From Pseudopedobacter sp965218985 (lineage in GTDB: Bacteria; Bacteroidota; Bacteroidia; Sphingobacteriales; Sphingobacteriaceae), in NCBI GenBank assembly GCA_965218985.1, contig CBDCMP010000004.1:372001-436000 (forward strand): a stretch of DNA of 64,000 bases. The letters are read 5' to 3'. Below are positions 17,419 through 26,483 of this stretch, in pieces. The number at the start of each line of letters is the position of its first letter. Positions within the stretch are counted from its first letter, which is position 1. The translations under genes and the position numbers were made by a program. A model generated the notes under the pieces. It did no database searches and was not told the DNA's origin. It saw only the letters and a program-made list of their open reading frames with translations.

Positions 17419-18046
17419 GCGTTTACAATTTCAGCATGACGAGTTTAAAGTTGACTTTCAGCAGCTCATTAAGGTAGCAGCTCTTTACATACAGAAAGAA
17501 AAACCCTGCCTTGTCCTAAAATAGGTTTACTCCACTTGTGCAAGGTGTGTCGTGAAGTCTTGATGCGAATTAAGACATGCTGTATAAAAGATGGTAGTAG
17601 GTCTACCGCAATCGCTGTTGTAAGCGGAGGTTGCAAACCACCTCTCGGTGCTGTTTAGGTAACTAATCGGTATTGAACGGAAAGAGGAAAAGGCTGGCAA
17701 GACCAGTCAGGTATGAATAAGAGAGATGAACGGAAGTGAACCTCTGATGAAGTGTCGATAAAGTGAATACATTGTCAAAAGTTTGTTTTCTTAAGCACAA
17801 ATGAATAAGCATAACGGATACTTACATTACTGGTTATGTGGCAATCGTCATAAAGGAGGCATGACTCTTATTTAGGCTTTTATATGGAACACGAGAGGTC
17901 CTGTTTTTTGATGCAAAGCGGAAAGACACAAGTAGGAGCTACCTACAAGGTTGAAATAGCGAAGCAAAACAGGAAGTCGGACAATGCCATAGTAGTGTTG
18001 AAACTTCTGTAATGGAAGTGGAGCAAAGGGCATTGGTCATACAGTT

Positions 18047-19342
18047 TTGGATAGTAAACCAACTTGTAAAAAGAGGATGAATTTATTGTTTGAAACAGAA
18101 TCGAAAACGGTACCTATAACCAAGTACATGGTAAAGGAAGCCTATCGAAAGGTAAAATCGAACCAAGGCAGTGCAGGAGTAGATAAAGAAAGTTTGGAAG
18201 AGTTTCAGGCTGATTTATCGGGCAATTTGTACAAGCTATGGAACAGACTTGCCTCAGGAAGTTACTTTCCAAAACCAGTTAAGGAAGTAGAGATACCCAA
18301 GTCCAATGGAGGTAAAAGAAAGCTTGGAATCCCCACAGTAAGCGACCGCATTGCACAACAAGTAATCAAATCTTACCTAGAGCCAAGATTGGAATCTGAA
18401 TTTCATGAAAACTCATATGGATACCGTCCCTTGAAAAGTGCCCATCAAGCAATTAAGCAAATACAAGAAAATGTTAGAGCATTTGGCTGGGTGATAGACA
18501 TGGACATCAAGAATTATTTTGATGAGGTAGACCACGAGTTGCTAATGAAAGCATTAGACAAACATGTAGAAGAGCAATGGGTAAAGATGTACATCCGTAG
18601 ATGGCTGGAAAGTCCAGTACAGACCAAAGATGGACAACTAGTACCCAAGCAAGGAAAAGGCACGCCTCAAGGAGGCGTAATCAGTCCATTACTTGCAAAT
18701 TTGTATCTTCATTATGTGCTCGACAAGTGGCTTGAACTAAAATATCCACACATAGTATTTGTACGCTATGCAGACGATATAGTAGTTCATTGCCAGAGTG
18801 AAACGGAAGCCAAAGAAATGCTACAAAGTATAGAGACTAGATTACAAGAGTGTCATTTACGCCTAAATGAAACAAAGACCCAACTAGTGTATTGCAAAGA
18901 TTATCGTAGGAAAGAAAAGAAAGAGTATAGAAATAAATTTGATTTTCTAGGATTCAGTTTTAAGCCAACGATGTATCGTTCAAAACGAGAAGCAGGGAGT
19001 GTTTTCTTGGGCTATGGATGTGAGATGAGCCAAAAGTCAATTACCCGCATCGTAAAAGAATGGAGAGACAAGAAATGGCATCGCCAAAGTATATTGAGCA
19101 TCCAAGAAATAGCGATAGATATCAACACTCAAATGCGAGGATTGATAAATTACTTTGGTAGAATCAATAAAAGAGGTCTGCATAAACTGGTGCGAAGTCT
19201 ACACTTTCGAATAGCCAAATGGGCAATGAATAAATACAAAAGATTTAGGGGAAAGTATGGAAAAGCCTACAAATGGCTCAAAGAACTAAAACACTCTTAT
19301 CCGAACATGTTTTATCATTGGACAATATACAATTGGATATAA
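18047..19342 (+). CDS. ltrA: Group II intron reverse transcriptase/maturase
   Basis: The 431-residue intron-encoded protein drives splicing and retrohoming. The RT domain has RT0/RT1 features at about residues 20-100 (QGSAGVD, SNGGKRKLGIPTVSDRIAQQ), then NSYGYRP, WVIDMDIKNYFDEVDH, GTPQGGVISPLLANLYLH (about 205-222) and the catalytic YADD at about 241-244. The maturase domain follows (RGLINYFGRI and a basic KYKRFRGKYGKAYKWLKEL). The chain ends FYHWTIYNWI with no HNH endonuclease domain, so retrohoming is likely to use nicked or single-stranded targets. The protein is full-length with all active-site motifs, so the intron may be functional. Confidence 0.95.
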   Translation: MDSKPTCKKRMNLLFETESKTVPITKYMVKEAYRKVKSNQGSAGVDKESLEEFQADLSGNLYKLWNRLASGSYFPKPVKEVEIPKSNGGKRKLGIPTVSDRIAQQVIKSYLEPRLESEFHENSYGYRPLKSAHQAIKQIQENVRAFGWVIDMDIKNYFDEVDHELLMKALDKHVEEQWVKMYIRRWLESPVQTKDGQLVPKQGKGTPQGGVISPLLANLYLHYVLDKWLELKYPHIVFVRYADDIVVHCQSETEAKEMLQSIETRLQECHLRLNETKTQLVYCKDYRRKEKKEYRNKFDFLGFSFKPTMYRSKREAGSVFLGYGCEMSQKSITRIVKEWRDKKWHRQSILSIQEIAIDINTQMRGLINYFGRINKRGLHKLVRSLHFRIAKWAMNKYKRFRGKYGKAYKWLKELKHSYPNMFYHWTIYNWI

Positions 19343-19354
19343 TTTGTATGACAA

Positions 19355-19388
19355 GAGCCGTATGATGGGAGACTATCACGTACGGTTC
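19355..19388 (+). ncRNA. Group II intron domain V
   Basis: The 34-nucleotide hairpin begins GAGCCGTATGA and ends CGTACGGTTC, pairing GAGCCGTA with TACGGTTC. It includes the AGC-type catalytic triad (GAGC at the base) and a GGGAGACTATC apical part. It lies 12 bp after the maturase stop codon, the expected position. Confidence 0.9.
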
Positions 19389-19423
19389 TGTGAGAGGTTT
19401 GGGGTGAAATTCCCCTTACCTAC

Positions 19424-19619
19424 TTGACTCTTCCGGGCCAAAGCCAGGAGCAAATGGAGACTTGTGCTTTTAGCAGCAGCATCGGATTAATTACGTTAGT
19501 ACCATAATTATCCCCTCCACTGGCGCAGTCTTCCGAGCCAAAGCTAGGAGCAAATGGAGACTTGTGCTTTTTAGGTTTTGTGCATTTTGCTTTTAGCCTT
19601 TCTATAAATGAGCATCAGG
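19424..19619. repeat. Two neighbouring copies of a short dispersed repeat
   Basis: The segments around 19428-19475 and 19528-19573 share tcttccg-gccaaagc-aggagcaaatggagacttgtgctttt with only single-base changes. The first copy is split by the group II intron: its left part (ctccact) is at about 17531-17537. The second copy is intact (ctccactggcgcagtcttccg). No gene is visible between the maturase and the AraC gene. The repeat end gacttgtgctttt recurs at 2599-2611. Confidence 0.75.
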
Positions 19620-20477
19620 TTATAAAAATGATTTTCTATAGCTCAAAGGGCTGCACTTCTTTTTCTTCTTGAAGGTTTTATAAAAATTAGAGAGGTCATT
19701 AAAACCGCTTTCAAAAGCGATCTCTGTAACTGACCTCTCCGTTTTCAACAATTGATTCACCGCATGATCTATGCGGTAGTCAATCACGGTCTCCATAAAA
19801 GTTTTTCGTGTTATTTTTTTAAAGTATTTGCAAAATGCAAACGGAGACATATTGATCAATGATGCTGTGTCTTCTATGTTGATATGTTTTTTAAAATGAT
19901 CTACCATATAAGCCCTCACGGTGTTGATTTTTTGTCTTTCCACCAGGCTTATGCTTTCATAAATGTTTTGTGTTTCCAAAAGCGTGAACTCTTTTGTGTT
20001 TGCAAGTTTATCTAAAATAGAAAGAAAGATGAGGATACGTTTCACTGCATTTTGTTCTTCGTTGATCTCAAACATCAAACCAGCAACCTCGCGGGAGATT
20101 TGACCCTTAAAATTCACACCTTTTTTGCTCAACATCAATAGCTTATCAATGAGCTTCATTTCTGGCAGCTTCAAAAAATGTTCTCCTAAAAAATCTTTCT
20201 TGAACTGTAAAACTATTGAAATGACATTAATTTCAGAGGGATTGGTGATTTCAGATTTCCAGCAGTGGGGAAGATTTTCGCCAATTAGCACCAGATCCTC
20301 TTCTAAATAGTCTTCCACGCCATTTCCAACATATCTTTTTCCCTTGCCCTTGATGATATAAGTCAATTCTATCTCCGGATGAAAATGAAAGGGTGCCAAA
20401 AAATATTCTTCCTCAAACTGGCGAACGATAAAGGAGGAAGCATTTTGATGATCAATGGATTCGAATTCTGCCTTCAT
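19620..20477 (-). CDS. AraC family transcriptional regulator
   Basis: The 285-residue regulator has an N-terminal cupin-like sensing domain at about residues 10-100 (FHFHPEIELTYIIKGKGKRYVGN, a His-containing sugar-binding-type motif) and a C-terminal double helix-turn-helix at about 185-285. The HTH part includes INMSPFAFCKYFKKITRKTF and SVTEIAFESGFNDLSNFYKTFKK, the classic AraC signature. It probably activates genes in response to a small molecule such as a sugar. It is divergent from the phytanoyl-CoA-dioxygenase-like gene with about 140 bp between starts, a likely shared operator. Its target is therefore plausibly the dioxygenase and the GH5-like gene. Confidence 0.92.
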   Translation of the reverse strand: MKAEFESIDHQNASSFIVRQFEEEYFLAPFHFHPEIELTYIIKGKGKRYVGNGVEDYLEEDLVLIGENLPHCWKSEITNPSEINVISIVLQFKKDFLGEHFLKLPEMKLIDKLLMLSKKGVNFKGQISREVAGLMFEINEEQNAVKRILIFLSILDKLANTKEFTLLETQNIYESISLVERQKINTVRAYMVDHFKKHINIEDTASLINMSPFAFCKYFKKITRKTFMETVIDYRIDHAVNQLLKTERSVTEIAFESGFNDLSNFYKTFKKKKKCSPLSYRKSFL

Positions 20478-20619
20478 GTGAAATAGTGGCGTATATTTTC
20501 TTTCATTTCAATTATGCAATTAAATATAACAATATTTGCCATAAAATAAGCAATATTCCCCTTTTCTTAACTCTTTAAATTCCGGTTATTTGAGTGACCA
20601 ATCCAATACATCAATAAAA

Positions 20620-21444
20620 ATGATCAATAAGAAATTGCCTTTATTAGAAGAGGGGATGTATACCTCTCCGGAAATAGTGGAAGAATTCAGGAAAAATGGC
20701 CATGTATTCACCCCGGCAGTATTAAGTCAGGAAGAAGTGGCTGTTTATAGGGAGGTCATCCATAAAGCCGCACATCGGTTTAATACTGAAATGCGGGCAT
20801 TAGGGGAGAGAGACACTTATGGAAAAGCCTTTTTACAAATCATGAATTTGTGGACGAGAGACAAAGCTGTTCGCAGTTTTACTTTGGCTAAACGTTTTGG
20901 GAGGATTGCCGCCGATTTGTTGGGGGTGGAGCATGTAAGGTTATATCATGACCAAGCCTTATATAAAGAACCACAGGGCGGCTACACTCCCTGGCACCAG
21001 GATCAATATTATTGGCCATTAAACACCACCAATACCGTTACCATGTGGATGCCATTGGTCAACATCACTGAAGAGATGGGGATGCTTACCTTTGCTTCTT
21101 CTTCCCATAGGGAGGGAGTTATTGGAAACATCCCTATCTCTGACGAATCGGAGAATTTTCTCCAACAACATATCCAACAAAGAGCCTATCCAATTCATAG
21201 GGAGAGAAAAATGAATGCCGGCGATGCAACCTGGCATTACGGCTGCACTTTGCATCATGCTCCGGGTAATCAGTCGGAGAGTATTACCAGAGAGGTGATG
21301 ACCATCATATTTTTTGCGGATCATGCAAAAATCACAGCACCACAAAATAAACACCAGGAGAACGACCGTAAAACGTGGCTGGGTGGTCTTCCAGTGGGTG
21401 CCGCAGCCACTTCCGAAAGCAATCCTGTTGTTACCTCAAATTAA
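20620..21444 (+). CDS. Phytanoyl-CoA dioxygenase (PhyH) family oxygenase
   Basis: The 274-residue Fe(II)/2-oxoglutarate dioxygenase-like protein has the metal-binding pair HQD (His about 126, Asp about 128 in TPWHQDQYYW). A distal His lies in LHHAPGNQSESITREVM, with Arg for 2-oxoglutarate in the same motif. PhyH proteins hydroxylate diverse small molecules, so the substrate is unknown. An in-frame TTG start at 20590 would add ten residues; ATG 20620 was preferred because Bacteroidota rarely use TTG. The next gene starts 11 bp after the stop on the same strand (GH5-like), so the two form an operon and the substrate may be a glycoside or its aglycone. Confidence 0.85.
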   Translation: MINKKLPLLEEGMYTSPEIVEEFRKNGHVFTPAVLSQEEVAVYREVIHKAAHRFNTEMRALGERDTYGKAFLQIMNLWTRDKAVRSFTLAKRFGRIAADLLGVEHVRLYHDQALYKEPQGGYTPWHQDQYYWPLNTTNTVTMWMPLVNITEEMGMLTFASSSHREGVIGNIPISDESENFLQQHIQQRAYPIHRERKMNAGDATWHYGCTLHHAPGNQSESITREVMTIIFFADHAKITAPQNKHQENDRKTWLGGLPVGAAATSESNPVVTSN

Positions 21445-21454
21445 GTGAAATATC

Positions 21455-22540
21455 ATGCGATTTTTATATTCTTTTCTAATATTCATTACCATAACGGGCC
21501 ACTCCTTTGCACAGGAGCCATCCATTCCTGGAAGATGGAGTGAGCAGAGATCCTGGGCGTGGTATGATCAAACAACCTGGTATTGCGGGTTTAATTATAT
21601 TCCTGCTTATGCCATTAATTATACAGCCATGTGGGATAAAACTACCTTCGATGAGAAAGCCATCGACAAAGAACTGCAGTTAGCTGAAGATTTGGGCATG
21701 AACTCTTTAAGAGCGGTTTTGCAATATGCAGTTTATGAAGACGATCCAGCTTACTTTCTGAAAACTTTAGACAGATTTATGCAAATATGCAAAAAGCATC
21801 ACCTGCAATTTATGCCAGCTTTGTTTGATGATTGTTCTTTCGGGATAACTTCTGACCCAAAAATTGGTGTTCAGCCGGAGCCATTGAAAGGATGGTACGC
21901 TTGGGCTTGGTCGCCCAGTCCCGGACACAGTATGGTCACCAATCCCCAAACCTATCCGAAGCTCGAAAAATATGTGAAAGCAGTGATTGGCCGCTTTAAA
22001 AACGACGACAGGATCATGCTCTGGGATTTATATAATGAGCCCACAAATGGAGGTTTGGGCAACACCACTTTACCTCTTTTGAGAGCGGTGGTGAAATGGG
22101 CTAGGGATATTGATCCTAAACAGCCTTTAAGTATCGGGATTTTTGACGGCAATCCCAGATTAAATGCCATCATTTTGAATAATGTTGACGTAGTTACCTT
22201 CCACAATTATGGTGATAAAGAAAACCTGATCAATCAAATCAATGTTCTTAAAAAATACAAAAGGCCCATCATCAATACCGAATGGATGAATCGGCCCGCT
22301 CACTCAACCATTGAAAATAATCTGAAAGTGTTTTACGATAATAAAGTGGGATGTATGTTGTGGGGATTGGTGAATGGCAAAACACAGACGAACTTGCCCT
22401 GGGGACATAGGCCCGGAGATCCCGTTCCGGAAATTTGGCAACATGATTTATATCATGCCGATTTTAGGTCCTACGACAAAAATGAAATTGAGCTCATAAA
22501 ATCATATACCAAAAATATCCGTCAGGCAAAAAGCAATTAA
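21455..22540 (+). CDS. GH5-like (clan A) glycoside hydrolase, secreted
   Basis: The 361-residue protein has a signal peptide (MRFLYSFLIFITITGHSFAQ) and one TIM-barrel domain. The acid/base motif is LWDLYNEPTNGG with Glu at about residue 195, and the nucleophile is probably Glu at about 276 in IINTEWMNRP. The GFNYIPAYAIN start after the signal is typical of family-5-like cellulase/mannanase proteins, and annotation pipelines sometimes call such proteins xylanase. The specific substrate is not readable from sequence. It follows the PhyH-like gene by 11 bp and is divergent from the AraC regulator upstream, so it is likely regulated by it. Confidence 0.82.
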   Translation: MRFLYSFLIFITITGHSFAQEPSIPGRWSEQRSWAWYDQTTWYCGFNYIPAYAINYTAMWDKTTFDEKAIDKELQLAEDLGMNSLRAVLQYAVYEDDPAYFLKTLDRFMQICKKHHLQFMPALFDDCSFGITSDPKIGVQPEPLKGWYAWAWSPSPGHSMVTNPQTYPKLEKYVKAVIGRFKNDDRIMLWDLYNEPTNGGLGNTTLPLLRAVVKWARDIDPKQPLSIGIFDGNPRLNAIILNNVDVVTFHNYGDKENLINQINVLKKYKRPIINTEWMNRPAHSTIENNLKVFYDNKVGCMLWGLVNGKTQTNLPWGHRPGDPVPEIWQHDLYHADFRSYDKNEIELIKSYTKNIRQAKSN

Positions 22541-23104
22541 CTTGACTGTGGACGATTGGTTTTTATGCTCCCCGGCAATTGGAATCAATGAACCCAATAT
22601 GCTATTTTAATCATTTTGCTGATGAAAAGTGCTTTATTCGGGATGTCTTCGGCCATCCTACGTTGCCCAATGTAAGGTGAGCGAAGCGGGGTCGAAGGAA
22701 GCTGCTACGGATTAATTGAAGGGATTCAATCGCAGCGGATTTATAGGATGAAGCAATTTTATTAAACCTATTATAGGAAACGAAATTATGTCTCCATTGA
22801 TGACACAATTAAAAAGAAAAGAAATGTAACTGTGTCCTTACCAAGTACACAATTAGAGCTTACAGATATTGTGGATGCTGTTTTCGGATGTCTTCGGCCA
22901 TCCTATCTTGCTGAACGGAGTTTTAGAAATATGTTGAATTGTTTATGGAAGATTGTTTAAGCATTAACTATTGCCAGCTTTGCTTTATTTTACGTTTTAG
23001 TAAAGGTTCAAATGGAAAATAAGCATTATTCCGATCGTAAAGAGCGGGAGAGTATAGAAGAGTAGATGTTGGAGGGGAGGCAATTCAGAACTTCACTGTG
23101 CCGG
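22541..23104. other. Gene-free stretch with duplicated short palindrome
   Basis: No supportable gene is visible. The phrase ggatgtcttcggccatccta occurs at 22641-22660 and again at 22886-22905. Both contain the inverted pair GGATG/CATCC, so each can form a small hairpin. The first copy is followed by the gcgaagcggggtcgaagg-like segment typical of dispersed bacterial repeats. A short open frame runs through the second copy, but I do not recognise it as a gene. Confidence 0.5.
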
Positions 23105-23395
23105 TTAGGCATGTATAGCTTGTAGCCTTTCTTTAAAAGAATTTGCAATAACAGCTTTTATAAATGGATTTGCATTTTTGAAAGTAGTATGCTCTTTGAT
23201 CTTTGGAAGATCAAAATCAAGCACCAACTTGGCAAAACATTCATCCGCAAAAGAATTGGTAATGAGCTCTACATCTGAAAAGTCGAAAACCACTTTTTCT
23301 TTTCTTTCTATGCTTTTAACAATAGTTTCACGTACAGCAGCACCAGCCACACGGGTGGATAATTGTTTGCCAAATTGTGAAAATATAATATTCAT
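23105..23395 (-). CDS. STAS-like domain protein (DUF4325-type)
   Basis: The 96-residue protein has the STAS-like fold signature: KVVFDFSDVELITNSFADECF at about residues 33-53, matching the beta-strand-loop-helix where classical anti-anti-sigma factors carry the phosphorylatable Ser/Thr. The Ser at the TNSFADE position could be the modified residue, but this is inference. The gene lies 37 bp downstream of an HATPase gene on the same strand. Such two-gene units are recurrent in bacterial genomes, and the kinase-like protein would act on the STAS-like protein. Confidence 0.83.
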   Translation of the reverse strand: MNIIFSQFGKQLSTRVAGAAVRETIVKSIERKEKVVFDFSDVELITNSFADECFAKLVLDFDLPKIKEHTTFKNANPFIKAVIANSFKERLQAIHA

Positions 23396-23432
23396 TGTGT
23401 TTTGATTGATACAAATATACTAAAAATATGAA

Positions 23433-24302
23433 TTACCAAAGTTCATTGTCATCGCCAAAATATTTTTCTACAAAGAAATTATAATCATCTGGCAAGGTAT
23501 GGTGTGCAGGCATGATGTCCTTGTAGTTTACAGAATTGTTTGTCTTAATCCGCAACAGAACCAATGTGCCCTTCCAAAAATCTCCTTTTCTAACTTCGTA
23601 AGTATCCGTTTTGTTCATTAAATGCCTATTGCCTGAATAGATTAATAAATGACCCTTGTTCTTCAACATAAATTGAGAAGTAGCATATAAACCAAACCCC
23701 AGGCCGTTTCCATTGGTAACTCCTCTCTGTATGCATAGCTCAAGAGCCTCTTTTTCACTTACGTTGTGGTATTTTGATTGAAGATTATTTGTCAAAGCCT
23801 GATGGATTCCCATTCCATTATCACAGATGATCAATCGGATTTCCTTTAGAAGGGGGAAATATTGTGCCGACACCCAACCAGAACTAATGCCTGCGTGATT
23901 GATTACATTATCCATTATTTCATTCAAACAATAAAAGAGCAGCTGTAAAACTTCCTTGGAAATAGATTCCATTTGATAAAGAATCATATTTATTTCTTCT
24001 TGCAATGGATAAATGGTGTCCTGATTGAATTTCTTAAGTTCTATAAACCTTCCTATGCTTTTACGCCTTATATAATCTTCTTTATAACCGACACCTAAAA
24101 GGTTATAGAAATTAACCCTGCTCGCAAAAGAGTAGTGTTCGCCAATCATAGTAACCACCACTTCCACTTCCACAGAACGACAGTGGTCTACAACGGCCAC
24201 GATCAGCAAAAGCTTTTCAGATAGTACAAAACCACCTTGTCTAGGAAGGCGGATTTCTAAATTCAAAGTTTCATTAGCCACTAAATCAAAAGCAGGAGAC
24301 AA
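23433..24302 (-). CDS. GHKL (HATPase) ATP-binding protein paired with STAS-like protein
   Basis: The 289-residue protein has an unrecognised N-terminal half and a GHKL ATPase domain at about residues 105-260. That domain has the N-box CLNEIMDNVINHA, the G1 box IICDNGMGI and the G2 box GNGLGFGLY. There is no histidine-phosphotransfer domain or transmembrane segment, so it is not a standard sensor kinase and more resembles the anti-sigma/serine-kinase type (RsbW-like). No ATG is available upstream, and I assume a TTG at 24302; GTG at 24281 is also possible. It likely acts with the STAS-like protein just downstream. A 490-bp gene-poor interval lies upstream. Confidence 0.8.
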   Translation of the reverse strand: MSPAFDLVANETLNLEIRLPRQGGFVLSEKLLLIVAVVDHCRSVEVEVVVTMIGEHYSFASRVNFYNLLGVGYKEDYIRRKSIGRFIELKKFNQDTIYPLQEEINMILYQMESISKEVLQLLFYCLNEIMDNVINHAGISSGWVSAQYFPLLKEIRLIICDNGMGIHQALTNNLQSKYHNVSEKEALELCIQRGVTNGNGLGFGLYATSQFMLKNKGHLLIYSGNRHLMNKTDTYEVRKGDFWKGTLVLLRIKTNNSVNYKDIMPAHHTLPDDYNFFVEKYFGDDNELW

Positions 24303-24792
24303 AATTGGCTGATGAACTTGATGCTGTTATTTGCGTCGCTCAAATTGATCGATAAATTTAGGGAAGTCATTGTAGCTTTATGTTTAATTTTTAAGTGGTA
24401 CTAAATGTCCTGTTAGAAATTTTAATAGACACAGTGAAAGTCAAACATGCCAAAATTGGCCCTATATAAGATATCTTCACATACCTAAATAAGCAAAACT
24501 TTTGGATTTTATCAAAGATGTAAAAATCTTTATTGTTATCTCCATTTATGCCGCTTAACTAAGTCAAATATGGATTGAAATAGGTTATTGATAATTTTGT
24601 GCATTTGAGAAAATGTAATAGCTTTAAACGATAGTGTCTTTGACAGAAGGAAAAGCTGAGGATGAATTTTAAAGTAATTTCTGTTTAACGCCATAGAAAA
24701 AATACAACTCTTCCTCAAAAGCAATAAAGAATAAGAAGGGGATTCGGGGCAGCATAAGCGTTTTTTACTAGGAAGATCACTAAAAAGTGGAC
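24303..24792. other. Intergenic stretch, no supported gene
   Basis: This AT-rich interval lies upstream of the HATPase gene and downstream of the SGNH-like gene. A minus-strand open frame (24536-24796) exists, but it overlaps the neighbouring gene end and shows no domain, so it is not called. I see no strong hairpin or repeat. Confidence 0.45.
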
Positions 24793-25767
24793 TCACTTTA
24801 AAAACCAGGGTTTGGTGGTTTCATCAGTAGAAAAAAACTGAAGGAGCATTTGAGCTACTTTTTGGCGTCCCTGCCCGCTGGGATGTGTTCCATCCGCTTC
24901 AAAATCTGATCGTAACCATAGCAGTCCGTCACTTCTCGGGTTGCTGCCATTTGCCCAGGCGTAGGGCCCCCATGACAGCCAGGCAGCAGGTGCGTTGCTG
25001 CCCTGGTAGCTCAAGGAAGCATCGCCGGAAATCTGGTCGGCTATCAGACGTTTTACAGTCCAGCCGGAGTACCAGGCATAAGGTTCCGGATTTTCCGGTG
25101 TAGCCGCATAGCCTCCGTAAATGCGGCTGCTGAGGTAGCATAGCTTAAGATTTGGAAATTTTGATTTTAAAATCTGCATCACGGAACTGAACTTTTGTTT
25201 CAGGGCATCGGGATAGGTCGTAAAGGAAGTATCGGAAGGAAATTTTTCTGCCTCCTTAAACCAGATGACCTGCACCTGCGCAGCAGAGAAGCCGGAAGCG
25301 TCCAGCCGCTTGTTTACCGAGTTCCAGTAAGATGCCGCCGGATTATTGATCTCATTGATTCCCTGCCCTCCAACTGCACCATCTACCAGGGCCAGACTGG
25401 GGTTTTTATCTGGATAGGTCTCCATCAGTGAAAGAAAAGCCTGCGTTTCCTGAGTGGTATTGGACATCCCGATGGAAAGCCAGACTATTTTTCCGCTGGC
25501 ATCTGCATTGCCGGAGCTATTTAGAGGTCTGATGCTTTGGGCAATGGCGAGTCCGGCAGCAGTATGGGATGCAGGTCTTTCATTGAAACCATTGGGATAC
25601 AAACCGCCCTGGAAACCCCGGTAAGTAGCATTTCCGAAATCAATCAAAGGTGTGGCGACAGTCAATCCATTTGAATTTCCTGCGCCAGTCTGAGTTCTGC
25701 TTTTCTTACAGGAAAAAATTGAAAGAAGACAGAAACAATAAGCTATCCATAAACCTGTTTTTTTCAT
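24793..25767 (-). CDS. SGNH-hydrolase-like lipoprotein
   Basis: The 324-residue protein has a lipoprotein signal (lipobox LSIFSCKK near residue 20). The mature part shows SGNH-like features: an early VWLSIGMSNT block with the Ser in the nucleophile region, the VDGAVGGQGINE segment, and a C-terminal ADGTHPSGQGRQKVA motif providing the catalytic Asp/His. These proteins are carbohydrate or lipid esterases, so a role in removing acetyl groups from glycans in the nearby utilisation region is plausible but not shown. The SGNH assignment rests on motif order rather than a full domain match. Confidence 0.75.
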   Translation of the reverse strand: MKKTGLWIAYCFCLLSIFSCKKSRTQTGAGNSNGLTVATPLIDFGNATYRGFQGGLYPNGFNERPASHTAAGLAIAQSIRPLNSSGNADASGKIVWLSIGMSNTTQETQAFLSLMETYPDKNPSLALVDGAVGGQGINEINNPAASYWNSVNKRLDASGFSAAQVQVIWFKEAEKFPSDTSFTTYPDALKQKFSSVMQILKSKFPNLKLCYLSSRIYGGYAATPENPEPYAWYSGWTVKRLIADQISGDASLSYQGSNAPAAWLSWGPYAWANGSNPRSDGLLWLRSDFEADGTHPSGQGRQKVAQMLLQFFSTDETTKPWFLK

Positions 25768-26483
25768 GCTTACATCTTTAGCACTCAGACAGCAAAAAAG
25801 AGAAGAGGTTTAATCCGGGTTAATAATTGGATGGATAAGCCAGCTCGGCTACCATTATTGAGGCTTTGAGTTTTGAAAAGCCGTTTTACTTTCTTCAAAA
25901 ACCTTAAGATCTTCATCAGACCAAACAGAGACATCAGCTAATTTTTTTCTAAATCCGTAAATAGCAATTTGTATAATACTTTTCCTTGCATCGCTTCAGA
26001 GTTTGATTTTTTTCATGGGATGAAGGGAAGATTTTTAAATCTTTCTACATGGATAAAACTCTCTGCAGTATGTAGTAGTGAAATCTCTATTGGAAAAGGA
26101 GGTCGTGGTATAATCTTACAGATGGATCAATTAATTTCTTGTCCTCTAACATATTTCCAAGGATGCTGTGACCTTAAGGCCAATTGCATAGAAGTTCCAG
26201 GCTCTTTTATATTTCCCTCACGTATCCAGAAATACTATCCTGCCCTTCAACTATGATCTTGTAAGCATCTCCCGTTCATAAGGCTCTTTTAATCTTTACA
26301 ACATCACTTTTTAATTTAAAAGAATATAATGTCAAAAAATATGAATGATTTGATAACCTCCGAAAGAAAATTAACCACCTTATTTGTATCAGCCAATTAA
26401 AAATAATAAGCTGAATTAAAGCAGCTATTAAATTATCACTGAATCTATATTTAACCAATTTATAAACCATTTAATCAAATTTT
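25768..26483. other. Intergenic region with a possible antitoxin-like fragment
   Basis: A minus-strand frame from 25995 to 25855 reads LADVSVWSDEDLKVFEES followed by KTAFQNSKPQ. The VWSDEDLKVFEE pattern reminds me of the C-terminus of small Bacteroidota antitoxin-like proteins. It has no start codon and a stop lies just upstream, so it would be a remnant. Nothing else in this 716-bp interval is gene-like, and the 3' part is the upstream region of the GH76 gene. Confidence 0.35.

Larger units (their letters stand above)
17538..19423 (+). mobile_element. Group II intron with maturase ORF
   Basis: The element of about 1.9 kb has a structured 5' RNA region (about 500 bp), an intron-encoded reverse transcriptase/maturase in domain IV (18047-19342) and a canonical domain V at 19355-19388. 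A short domain VI ends near ttacctac at 19423. The likely 5' end is gtgcaagg at 17538, a deviation from the GUGYG consensus. Both boundaries are supported by a neighbouring intron-free repeat copy (about 19512-19572), whose sequence matches the flanks ctccact and tcttccg-gccaaag. The insertion is in the same strand as fmt, but intergenic. Confidence 0.88.

Noticed and set aside
18047..19342. The reverse transcriptase as a possible defence retron or DGR
   Set aside because: Domain V and VI at the right distance and a maturase domain with no template-repeat pair identify it as a group II intron protein.
24536..24796. Minus-strand 86-residue frame
   Set aside because: It overlaps the 3' end of the SGNH-like gene, has no domain and shows no conserved feature.
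25969..26470. Short open frames upstream of the GH76 gene
   Set aside because: They are AT-rich, low-quality frames with no start context or family similarity.
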